DNA of 64,000 bases from Dallia pectoralis (Eukaryota; Chordata; Actinopteri; Esociformes; Umbridae). The stretch spans positions 9,134,458 through 9,198,457 of the forward strand of contig CM055748.1 of the NCBI GenBank assembly GCA_029465975.1, written 5' to 3'. Below are positions 1 through 13,200 of this stretch, piece by piece. Positions within the stretch are counted from its first letter, which is position 1. Every line of letters starts with the position of its first letter. Below the pieces are notes generated by a model. It saw only the letters and a program-made list of their open reading frames with translations, searched no databases and had not been told where the DNA came from. Position numbers and translations under genes: made by a program.

Positions 1-3000
1 GGACAGGGGAGCGGATGATATTTCAGGATGAGGTGATCCTTCTCTCTGCTGCGTCGTACTTAAGGGTCGGGACATTCTGTAACGATTCGCCTGTCACAGG
101 CAACCAGGAAATGGACACATGCGCAGAGAGACCATTTTAGTGCTCTTTATTGCCGTATAACCGAACGGACAGGGAATAGGGACTCTTGCCCTGACAGGCA
201 CAATAGTGAACAGCCACTGAAAGCAATGACACAAAACAGAAAGTCAAACATGGGAATCTAATAAAGAGAAACACAGCCTAATACCAGGAAACTAACACAA
301 GGACTCAAACCGAACTTCAGTAACAGATACAGACAAGGACTAAATAAACAGGATACAGAGACCGACTACAAACAACAAGAACAGACCATGTAAACAGACA
401 AGGAACACAACCCCAAACAAACACCAACATACCTGAAAGCAATGTCCCGACACTGACAAACAGACAACCCCCAACTTAAATACAAGGAACTAATTACTAA
501 CAAAGAACAGGTGTGACGAGACTCAGGAGAAACACAGGTGATACAATTATTGCCATTGTCCATGCAATAGTTCCTCCTGCCAGGCAGGGGGAGTGCCAGC
601 ACTGTTTTTGAGAGGGAGAGAGGAAGAGAGAGGACTGAACCTCAAATCCTTACACTGGTGATGTTGGTTACCACAGAATACTGAAGTCCGGTCAATAATC
701 TGGTGAAGTTGGTTACCACAGAATACTGAAGTCCGGTCAATAATCTGGTGAAGTTGGTTACCACAGAATACTGAGGTCTGGTCAATAATCTGGTGAAGTT
801 GGTTACCACAGAATACTGAAGTCCAGTCAATAATCTGGTGAAGTTGGTTACCACAGAATACTGAAGTCCGATCAATAATCTGGTGAAGTTGGTTACCACA
901 GAATACTGAGGTCTGGTCAATAATCTGGTGAAGTTGGTTACCACAGAATACTGAGGGTCGGTCAATAATCTGGTGATGTTGGTTACCGCAGAATACTGAG
1001 GTCTGGTCAATAATCTGGTGAAGTTGGTTACCACAGAATACTGAGGTCTGGTCAATAATCTGGTGAGGATGACAAGCACACAGATGAGCTGGCTCTGCAT
1101 GGTTACATGGACATATTTCCACATCCTACATCCTATCCACTGTGTAAAACGGCACATTTCACAGAACACTGGAGTTGCTTTTTCCCCCCATTTTTCCTTT
1201 GCCTTTTGTCCCCAGCACACAGTCCATCTGTTGCACGGTCGTGCTGTATAATCAGCGTTTTGATGTGACACACCTGTCAGATGGATTCCTTTGGCAAAGG
1301 AGAAACAACGAACAGGGATATAAATACATTCTCTTGGAAGACCTTTTTTCTATGTACAGCAAATGTGTGGGATATTCTATTTCACTATTTGAAACTCGGA
1401 CCGACACTTTACATGGCGCATCTCTATTAATTTTAGCCAGGCCTCTGTGTTCCCAGTCATCTCATCTAGGCCAATACAGAGGTAATAGGTACACCTATTC
1501 CATCCCAGTTGTACTTGACAGTATAGGAGGAGTAGGTCATGGTGCCGGGATGGTCAGTTTACATACATTACATTCTCTTCCCTGCAGGCACATCTAAACA
1601 GGATCTATCAGGTAGGAAATCAGCGTGGCACAGTAATGGAACCGAATCAATTGGTAGAACAAATTAATTTTGCTGTGTAAAATGAACCCTGATAGAATCA
1701 AATAAGCTCTCAAATTGTGTCGTCCGCTCTTCGGTCAATATTTCTTCGAAAATCCTACACTTACGATCTTATCAGGGTTTATGGAATCGACTCAAACAGT
1801 TGCATGTTTTCCAAATGAAGCCTGACTATTGCGGTGTACCTTTCAAATAGAGTGGTCATGCATGTTAAAACATTTTGGGGTTTTCTTCTGACTTGTTTAC
1901 CGAGGTCGGAAGAAAACTCTGTTGAAACAAGGACCTGGTCATTTCTGTGTTGCCATTTCCGTCTAATCGTCTCGGGTCTTCGTTCAGCCCCAGGCATGAG
2001 GGCGCCTGTCCGGTCCCATGCCCTGCTGCCGCTGCTTCAGTCTGCGTCACTCTCCGTCCTCTCATGTGAACTGTCTCATTGCATATCTGTCATCGAATCA
2101 TCCATAATTCGGTCAAGGTTGTAGCCAAAAGCAAAATGTCTGATCTGTATCTGCATCTGTATCTGGTCTGTGTTGTACTGGAACAGCCGTCCATGCACAG
2201 GTGTGGGTAAATAAACGACTAGCAGTCTCCATTGAATTATGATTTTAGAACATATTCATGAACAGATGCAATCAGAAGGGTAGCCACTTTACAGAGGGCA
2301 CCTGGCACTGGTGTGTCGAGGCAATGCGTTCACTCATGAGATGCAAGGATACTTTGATTTGGGGAAAAATGGCTGCTAATTGTTTTTTTACCTGCCTGTC
2401 ACTCATCTGTAGTCTACTCCTCCATGCTACATGTGCACATCTTTGAAGCTGCGGTTCAAGTGTGTTGCGCTGGGGGACAAATTATGTGGTAAGATGAAGA
2501 CCATCTCTCATTTACTGCAAACACTGTTTGCGCTACAGTTTGTCCAGCTCTTATGGCGAGTTGTTAATGGATTCTTTTAACTGGGTTGTCGTTAGCCTAT
2601 ATGCTATTAGCATGTGTTACAAGTGAGCGAAGAGTGCGAGCATAAAATATGTAGTTTGGATTTCGTGCGGTATCTTGCTATATATTAGTGGCGGCTTTCC
2701 TTTCAATGCTTTGACTTTTCTCTACATGTTTCACTATGTCTATAGTTGTACTGTGGGATGAGAACAGTCATAGACGCTACTGTAAAAACGGGTTGGCGTA
2801 TCCCTGTTGGCAAGGTGTTAAAGTTTAGTGTACCCTCACTCTGTTAGCTGCCACGCAACTTCTGAGCGTTGATCGTTGTCAACAACAGCTTGAGGATAGC
2901 TTTGGTAAGAATAGCATTTTCATTATTATTATAAACCTGCTGGTTCGTGGGCTGAATGCTGACTGACCAATGGTTATAATTGTGTTGATAACTAGTTTAT

Positions 3001-4285
3001 ATTATATTATATATATTGGGGCGACGAACCGTAGCTAAGGGCTTTTACCCGGGCACCCCTAGTTGCATTGTGACTAAGAATCTCAATTGAGATTTGAATC
3101 GAGGGAAAGTGTCTTATTAACGTTGTCTTGACATGACTTGACATAAAAGAGGCATTGAGCTGTCAAATGAAGAGAAGAAAATTGACAAATTGATTAGTCA
3201 GAGGACAGCCGGAATACTGTTCGCACATCGTGTTCACACATCATGCCAGGGTAATGTGATCCAAGAACATCTTATAGCATTCCAATACATATATTTGTTT
3301 TGGAAGAAGGGTTTGCTTGCATTGCATGTCATTATTTTGTTATTTCAGCCCAGTTATTTGATTGCACTTGTTGTTGCGGGCCAGGACTGCATAATGACTC
3401 AGGCTTTAATGAAATGTTTGTATGCTTTGGACATTATATCCAAAGGCTGAGTTATATTAAACATTCTTCTTGATTTACAAAATGTTTGCCAGACTGAAAT
3501 TATCTGACAATATTCAGGCTCTTGAAAGGAGTTTGAACTTTTCTTAAATTGATGCAGATGACAACCGGAGACCGAGTCATTTTATTTAAAGTTGTTTGCC
3601 ATAACATTTTAGTGGCTAATTTATTTTAAAACTGCGAGGGAGAGAAAAGAAAGAGTTCGCTTTTTACACATTTGAAAGGGGTTTAAGTGCTGTGCATGAT
3701 GGGATTGTGTTATGTTAAGCCATATAACCGTTTTATTCTGTTTTAAGACAACGTTCTCTGAAATGACGCAATTGTGTCCGTAGATCTCGGAGGCATTTTA
3801 CCATTAAAAATGTGTCCAAGCAAACATATTTGTTTACATTGTTTGGCTTAAGGCAGCCCATCCAATGATTTTATTTCTTTACAGAGATCTGCAGTTCGGA
3901 TAAAACATCCACTTTTGTATTTTTGGATGTGTGCAATATTACTGAATATGAATTGGTTTCCGACAGAAGGATGCTCTCACAAGGGTGTGCTTTACTAAGC
4001 ACTGACGCAGTATGTTGCTTCTGTAGAGAGGCTCTTGTTCTCTGTCTACAGTACAGACATTTGCTCATCTATGGGTGTGCTTGGCCAGTGGTGATACTGT
4101 GTGGTTCTACGCTCATAGAATGGCAGTTTGTTTGCACTGTATCCCAGTTGGAATGCTCGCCACTGACAGGTTCAATTAGGAAGAGCTTCGTCACTGAACC
4201 AGGTCCTTCCACATCCCTGGCCCAGTCTTAGATTCTTACTTTACTTCTTGGTTATATGATCCGTATGACTGTGGAGATCATGTAT
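1..4285. other. Non-coding DNA, probably a 5' ncam1 intron
   Basis: No exon with homology I recognise and no long plausible coding frame was found. Bases 1-620 are A-rich on the + strand with many ACA/CAGG motifs and look like an old mobile-element fragment, but I cannot name the family. A 45-bp minisatellite lies at 655-1064. The remainder (1065-4285) is AT-rich unique-looking sequence with short open frames of 60-140 codons that have no domain signature. It is assigned to an ncam1 intron only because the first visible ncam1 exon downstream encodes the middle of Ig4, so earlier exons must lie further left. Confidence 0.5.
655..1064. repeat. 45-bp minisatellite, about 9 copies
   Basis: Tandem units of 45 bp contain the blocks TTGGTTACCACAGAATACTG and GGTCAATAATCTGGTGAAG. 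Copies differ mainly at a GAAGTCC/GAGGTCT position. Because 45 is divisible by 3, frames stay open across the array on the minus strand; those frames are repeat artefacts rather than genes. No source sequence was recognised nearby. Confidence 0.95.
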
Positions 4286-7200
4286 TTTGTGTGGTCTGGG
4301 TTGCATTGTGTAGTCAGGTTAATGTAGAGTTGTGTGGTCAGGTTAATATAGTGTTGTGTGGTCAGCTTAATATATAGCAATGTGTGGTCAGGATGATATA
4401 GAGTTGTGTGGTCAGGTTAATATAGCGTTGTGTTGTCAGGTTAATATAGAGTTGTGTTGTCAGGTTAATATAGAGTTGTGTGGTCAGTTAATTATTGTGT
4501 TGTGTTGGGCTGGGTAATATAGTGTTGGGCTGGGTAACATTGTGTTTTGTGGTGCTGGGTAATATAGTATTATGTGGTGCTGGGTAATATAGTATTTTGT
4601 GGTGCTGGGTAATATAGTATTATGTGGTGCTGGGTAATATAGTATTATGTGGTACTGGGTAATATAGTGTTATGTGGTGCTGGGTAATATAGTATTATGT
4701 GGTGCTGGGTAATATAGTATTATGTGGTACTGGGTAACATTGTGTTTTGTGGTGCTGGGTAATATAGTATTATGTGGTGCTGGGTAATATAGTATTTTGT
4801 GGTGCTGGGTAATATAGTATTATGTGGTGCTGGGTAATATAGTATTATGTAGTGCTGGGTAATGTAAGTTATGTGGTGCTGCGTAATATAGTATTATGTG
4901 GTGCTGGGTAATATAGTATTATGTGGTGCTGGGTAATATAGTATTATGTGGGGCTGGGTAATATAGTATTATGTGGTGCTGGGTAATATAGTATTATGTG
5001 GGGCTGGGTAATATAGTATTATGTGGTACTGGGTAATATAGTATTATGTGGTGCTGGGTAATATAGTATTATGTGGTGCTGGGTAATATAGTATTATGTG
5101 GTGCTGGGTAATATAGTGTTATGTGGTGCTGGGTAATATAGTATTATGTGGGGCTGGGTAATATAGTATTATGCGGTGCTGGGTAATATAGTATTATGTG
5201 GGGCTGGGTAACATTGTGTTTTGTGGTGCTGGGTAATATAGTATTATGTGGTGCTGGGTAATATAGTATTATGTGGTGCTGGGTAATATAGTATTATGTG
5301 GTGCTGGGTAATATAGTATTATGTGGTGCTGGGTAATATAGTGTTTTGTGGTGCTGGGTAATGTAGTATTATGTGGGGCTGGGTAATATAGTGTTATGTG
5401 GTGCTGGGTAATATAGTATTATGTAGTGCTGGGTAATGTAAGTTATGTGGTGCTGCGTAATATAGTATTATGTAGTGCTGGGTAATGTAAGTTATGTGGT
5501 GCTGCGTAATATAGTATTATGTGGTGCTGGGTAATATAGTATTATGTGGTGCTGGGTAATATAGTATTATGTGGGGCTGGGTAATATAGTATTATGTGGT
5601 GCTGGGTAATATAGTATTATGTGGGGCTGGGTAATATAGTATTATGTGGTACTGGGTAATATAGTATTATGTGGTGCTGGGTAATATAGTATTATGTGGG
5701 GCTGGGTAATATAGTATTATGTGGTGCTGGGTAATATAGTATTATGTGGGGCTGGGTAATATAGTATTATGTGGTACTGGGTAATATAGTATTATGTGGT
5801 GCTGGGTAATATAGTATTATGTGGTGCTGGGTAATATAGTATTATGTGGTGCTGGGTAATATAGTGTTATGTGGTGCTGCGTAATATAGTATTATGTGGG
5901 GCTGGGTAACATTGTGTTTTGTGGTGCTGGGTAATATAGTATTATGTGGTGCTGGGTAATATAGTATTATGTGGTGCTGGGTAATATAGTATTATGTGGT
6001 GCTGGGTAATATAGTATTATGTGGGGCTGGGTAATATAGTGTTATGTGGTGCTGGGTAATATAGTATTATGTGGGGCTGGGTAATATAGTGTTATGTGGT
6101 GCTGGGTAATATAGTATTATGTAGTGCTGGGTAATGTAAGTTATGTGGTGCTGCGTAATATAGTATTATGTGGTGCTGGGTAATATAGTATTATGTGGTG
6201 CTGGGTAATATAGTATTATGTGGGGCTGGGTAATATAGTATTATGTGGTGCTGGGTAATATAGTATTATGTGGGGCTGGGTAATATAGTATTATGTGGTA
6301 CTGGGTAATATAGTATTATGTGGTGCTGGGTAATATAGTATTATGTGGTGCTGGGTAATATAGTATTATGTGGTGCTGGGTAACATTGTGTTTTGTGGTG
6401 CTGGGTAATATAGTATTATGTGGTGCTGGGTAATATAGTATTATGTGGTGCTGGGTAATATAGTATTATGTGGTGCTGGGTAATATAGTATTATGTGGGG
6501 CTGGGTAATATAGTGTTATGTGGTGCTGGGTAATATAGTATTATGTGGGGCTGGGTAATATAGTGTTATGTGGTGCTGGGTAATATAGTATTATGTAGTG
6601 CTGGGTAATGTAAGTTATGTGGTGCTGCGTAATATAGTATTATGTGGTGCTGGGTAATATAGTATTATGTGGTGCTGGGTAATATAGTATTATGTGGTGC
6701 TGGGTAATATAGTGTTATGTGGGGCTGGGTAATATAGTATTATGTGGGGCTGGGTAATATAGTGTTATGTGGGGCTGGGTAACATAGTATTATGTGGTGC
6801 TGGGTAATATAGTATTATGTGGTGCTGGGTAATATAGTATTATGTGGGGCTGGGTAATATAGTATTATGTGGGGCTGGGTAATATAGTGTTATGTGGTGC
6901 TGGGTAATATAGTATTATGTGGGGCTGGGTAATATAGTATTATGTGGTGCTGGGTAATATAGTATTATGTGGTGCTGGGTAATATAGTATTATGTGGTGC
7001 TGGGTAATATAGTATTATGTGGGGCTGGGTAATATAGTGTTATGTGGTGCTGCGTAATATAGTATTATGTGGGGCTGGGTAATATAGTATTATGTGGTGC
7101 TGGGTAATATAGTATTATGTGGTGCTGGGTAACATAGTATTATGTAGTGCTGGGTAATATAGTGTTATGTGGTGCTGGGTAATATAGTATTATGTGGGGC

Positions 7201-10200
7201 TAGGTAATATAGTGTTATGTGGTGCTGGGTAATATAGTGTTATGTGGTGCTGGGTAATATAGTATTATGTGGGGCTGGGTAATATAGTGTTATGTGGTGC
7301 TGGGTAATATAGTATTATGTGGTGCTGGGTAATATAGTATTATGTGGTACTGGGTAATATAGTATTATGTGGGGCTGGGTAATATAGTGTTATGTGGTGC
7401 TGGGTAATATAGTATTATGTGGGGCTGGGTAATATAGTGTTATGTGGTGCTGGGTAATATAGTATTATGTAGTGCTGGGTAATGTAAGTTATGTGGTGCT
7501 GCGTAATATAGTATTATGTGGTGCTGGGTAATATAGTATTATGTGGTGCTGGGTAACATTGTGTTTTGTGGTGCTGGGTAATATAGTATTATGTGGTGCT
7601 GGGTAATATAGTATTATGTGGTGCTGGGTAATATAGTATTATGTGGTGCTGGGTAATATAGTATTATGTGGGGCTGGGTAATATAGTGTTATGTGGTGCT
7701 GGGTAATATAGTGTTATGTGGTGCTGGGTAATATAGTATTATGTGGGGCTGGGTAATAAAGTGTTATGTGGTGCTGGGTAATATAGTGTTATGTGGTGCT
7801 GGGTAATATAGTATTATGTGGTGCTGGGTAATATAGTATTATGTGGTGCTGGGTAATATAGTGTTATGTGGTGCTGCGTAATATAGTATTATGTGGGGCT
7901 GGGTAACATTGTGTTTTGTGGTGCTGGGTAATATAGTATTATGTGGTGCTGGGTAATATAGTATTATGTGGGGCTGGGTAATATAGTGTTATGTGGTGCT
8001 GGGTAATATAGTATTATGTGGGGCTGGGTAATGTAAGTTATGTGGTGCTGCGTAATATAGTATTATGTGGTGCTGGGTAATATAGTATTATGTGGTGCTG
8101 GGTAATATAGTATTATGTGGGGCTGGGTAATATAGTATTATGTGGTGCTGGGTAATATAGTATTATGTGGGGCTGGGTAATATAGTATTATGTGGTACTG
8201 GGTAATATAGTATTATGTGGTGCTGGGTAATATAGTATTATGTGGTGCTGGGTAATATAGTATTATGTGGTGCTGGGTAATATAGTGTTATGTGGTGCTG
8301 CGTAATATAGTATTATGTGGGGCTGGGTAACATTGTGTTTTGTGGTGCTGGGTAATATAGTATTATGTGGTGCTGGGTAATATAGTATTATGTGGTGCTG
8401 GGTAATATAGTATTATGTGGTGCTGGGTAATATAGTATTATGTGGGGCTGGGTAATATAGTGTTATGTGGTGCTGGGTAATATAGTGTTATGTGGTGCTG
8501 GGTAATATAGTATTATGTAGTGCTGGGTAATGTAAGTTATGTGGTGCTGCGTAATATAGTATTATGTGGTGCTGGGTAATATAGTATTATGTGGTGCTGG
8601 GTAACATTGTGTTTTGTGGTGCTGGGTAATATAGTATTATGTGGTGCTGGGTAATATAGTATTATGTGGTGCTGGGTAATATAGTATTATGTGGTGCTGG
8701 GTAATATAGTATTATGTGGGGCTGGGTAATATAGTGTTATGTGGTGCTGCGTAATATAGTATTATGTGGGGCTGGGTAATATAGTATTATGTGGTGCTGG
8801 GTAATATAGTATTATGTGGTGCTGGGTAACATAGTATTATGTAGTGCTGGGTAATATAGTGTTATGTGGTGCTGGGTAATATAGTATTATGTGGGGCTGG
8901 GTAATATAGTGTTATGTGGTGCTGGGTAATATAGTGTTATGTGGTGCTGGGTAATATAGTATTATGTGGGGCTGGGTAATATAGTGTTATGTGGTGCTGG
9001 GTAATATAGTATTATGTGGTGCTGGGTAATATAGTATTATGTGGTACTGGGTAATATAGTATTATGTGGGGCTGGGTAATATAGTGTTATGTGGTGCTGG
9101 GTAATATAGTATTATGTGGGGCTGGGTAATATAGTGTTATGTGGTGCTGGGTAATATAGTATTATGTAGTGCTGGGTAATGTAAGTTATGTGGTGCTGCG
9201 TAATATAGTATTATGTGGTGCTGGGTAATATAGTATTATGTGGTGCTGGGTAACATTGTGTTTTGTGGTGCTGGGTAATATAGTATTATGTGGTGCTGGG
9301 TAATATAGTATTATGTGGTGCTGGGTAATATAGTATTATGTGGTGCTGGGTAATATAGTATTATGTGGGGCTGGGTAATATAGTGTTATGTGGTGCTGGG
9401 TAATATAGTGTTATGTGGTGCTGGGTAATATAGTATTATGTGGGGCTGGGTAATATAGTGTTATGTGGTGCTGGGTAATATAGTGTTATGTGGTGCTGGG
9501 TAATATAGTATTATGTGGGGCTGGGTAATATAGTGTTATGTGGTGCTGGGTAATATAGTATTATGTGGTGCTGGGTAATATAGTATTATGTGGTACTGGG
9601 TAATATAGTATTATGTGGTGCTGGGTAATATAGTATTATGTGGTGCTGGGTAATATAGTGTTATGTGGTGCTGGGTAATATAGTGTTATGTGGGGCTGGG
9701 TAACATAGTATTATGTGGTGCTGGGTAATATAGTGTTATGTGGTGCTGGGTAATATAGTGTTATGTGGTGCTGGGTAATATAGTATTATGTGGGGCTGGG
9801 TAATATAGTATTATGTGGGGCTGGGTAATATAGTATTATGTGGGGCTGGGTAATATAGTGTTATGTGGTGCTGCGTAATATAGTATTATGTGGGGCTGGG
9901 TAATATAGTATTATGTGGTGCTGGGTAATATAGTATTATGTGGTGCTGGGTAATATAGTATTATGTGGTGCTGGGTAATATAGTATTATGTGGGACTGGG
10001 TAATATAGTATTATGTGGGGCTGGGTAATATAGTATTATGTGGGGCTGGGTAATATAGTGTTATGTGGTGCTGGGTAATATAGTGTTATGTGGTGCTGGG
10101 TAATATAGTATTATGTGGGGCTGGGTAATATAGTGTTATGTGGTGCTGGGTAATATAGTATTATGTGGTGCTGGGTAATATAGTATTATGTGGTACTGGG

Positions 10201-13200
10201 TAATATAGTATTATGTGGTGCTGGGTAATATAGTATTATGTGGTGCTGGGTAATATAGTATTATGTGGGGCTGGGTAATATAGTATTATGTGGGGCTGGG
10301 TAATATAGTATTATGTGGTGCTGGGTAATATAGTGTTATGTGGTGCTGGGTAATATAGTGTTATGTGGGGCTGGGTAACATAGTATTATGTGGTGCTGGG
10401 TAATATAGTGTTATGTGGTGCTGGGTAATATAGTGTTATGTGGTGCTGGGTAATATAGTATTATGTGGGGCTGGGTAATATAGTATTATGTGGGGCTGGG
10501 TAATATAGTATTATGTGGGGCTGGGTAATATAGTGTTATGTGGTGCTGGGTAATATAGTATTATGTGGGGCTGGGTAATATAGTATTATGTGGTGCTGGG
10601 TAATATAGTATTATGTGGTGCTGGGTAATATAGTATTATGTGGTGCTGGGTAATATAGTATTATGTGGGGCTGGGTAATATAGTATTATGTGGGGCTGGG
10701 TAATATAGTATTATGTGGGGCTGGGTAATATAGTGTTATGTGGTGCTGGGTAATATAGTGTTATGTGGTGCTGGGTAATATAGTGTTATGTGGTGCTGCG
10801 TAATATAGTATTATGTGGGGCTGGGTAATATAGTATTATGTGGTGCTGGGTAATATAGTATTATGTGGTGCTGGGTAATATAGTATTATGTGGGGCTGGG
10901 TAATATAGTATTATGTGGGGCTGGGTAATATAGTGTTATGTGGTGCTGGGTAATATAGTATTATGTGGGGCTGGGTAATATAGTATTATGTGGTGCTGGG
11001 TAATATAGTATTATGTGGTGCTGGGTAATATAGTATTATGTGGTGCTGGGTAATATAGTATTATGTGGGGCTGGGTAATATAGTATTATGTGGGGCTGGG
11101 TAATATAGTATTATGTGGGGCTGGGTAATATAGTGTTATGTGGTGCTGGGTAATATAGTGTTATGTGGTGCTGGGTAATATAGTGTTATGTGGTGCTGCG
11201 TAATATAGTATTATGTGGGGCTGGGTAATATAGTATTATGTGGTGCTGGGTAATATAGTATTATGTGGTGCTGGGTAATATAGTATTATGTGGTGCTGGG
11301 TAATATAGTGTTATGTGGTGCTGGGTAATATAGTGTTATGTGGTGCTGGGTAATATAGTATTATGTGGTGCTGGGTAATATAGTGTTATGTGGTGCTGGG
11401 TAATATAGTGTTATGTGGTGCTGGGTAATATAGTATTATGTGGTGCTGGGTAATATAGTGTTATGTGGTGCTGGGTAATATAGTGTTATGTGGTGCTGGG
11501 TAATATAGTATTATGTGGTGCTGGGTAATATAGTGTTATGTGGTGCTGGGTAATATAGTGTTATGTGGTGCTGGGTAATATAGTATTATGTGGTTCTGGG
11601 TAATATAGTATTATGTGGTGCTGGGTAATATAGTATTATGTGGTGCTGGGTAACATAGTATTATGTAGTGCTGGGTAATATAGTATTATGTGGTGCTGCG
11701 TAATATAGTATTATGTGGGGCTGGGTAATATAGTATTATGTGGTGCTGGGTAATATAGTATTATGTGGTGCTGGGTAATATAGTATTATGTGGGGCTGGG
11801 TAATATAGTGTTATGTGGTGCTGGGTAATGTATTGTTATGTGGTGCTGGGTAATATAGTGTTATGTGGGGCTGGGTAACATAGTATTATGTGGTGCTGGG
11901 TAATATAGTATTATGTGGGGCTGGGTAATATAGTATTATGTGGTGCTGGGTAATATAGTATTATGTGGTGCTGGGTAATATAGTGTTATGTGGGGCTGGG
12001 TAACATAGTATTATGTGGTGCTGGGTAATATAGTGTTATGTGGTGCTGCGTAATATAGTATTATGTGGGGCTGGGTAATATAGTATTATGTGGTGCTGGG
12101 TAATATAGTATTATGTGGGGCTGGGTAATATAGTATTATGTGGTGCTGGGTAATATAGTATTATGTGGTGCTGGGTAATATAGTATTATGTGGTGCTGGG
12201 TAATATAGTTTTATGTGGTGCTGGGTAATATAGTATTATGTGGGGCTGGGTAATATAGTATTATGTGGTACTGGGTAATATAGTATTATGTGGTGCTGGG
12301 TAATATAGTATTATGTGGGGCTGGGTAATATAGTATTATGTGGTGCTGGATAATATAGTATTATGTGGTGCTGGGTAACATAGTATTATGTAGTGCTGGG
12401 TAATATAGTATTATGTGGTGCTGCGTAATATAGTATTATGTGGTGCTGGGTAATATAGTATTATGTGGTGCTGGGTAACATAGTATTATGTGGTGCTGGG
12501 TAATATAGTATTATGTGGGGCTGGGTAATATAGTATTATGTGGTGCTGGGTAATATAGTATTATGTGGGGCTGGGTAATATAGTATTATGTGGTGCTGGG
12601 TAATATAGTATTATGTGGGGCTGGGTAATATAGTGTTATGTGGTGCTGGGTAATATAGTGTTATGTGGTGCTGGGTAATATAGTGTTATGTGGTGCTGCG
12701 TAATATAGTATTATGTGGGGCTGGGTAATATAGTATTATGTTGTGCTGGGTAATATAGTATTATGTGGTGCTGGGTAATATAGTATTATGTGGTGCTGGG
12801 TAATATAGTGTTATGTGGGGCTGGGTAATATAGTATTATGTGGTGCTGGGTAATATAGTATTATGTGGTGCTGGGTAACATAGTATTATGTGGTGCTGGG
12901 TAATATAGTATTATGTGGGGCTGGGTAATATAGTATTATGTGGTGCTGGGTAATATAGTATTATGTAGTGCTGGGTAATATAGTATTATGTGGTGCTGGG
13001 TAATATAGTATTATGTGGTGCTGGGTAATATAGTATTATGTAGTGCTGGGTAATATAGTATTATGTGGTGCTGGGTAATATAGTATTATGTGGTGCTGGG
13101 TAATATAGTATTATGTGGTGCTGCGTAATATAGTATTATGTGGTGCTGGGTAATATAGTATTATGTGGTGCTGGGTAATATAGTATTATGTGGTGCTGGG

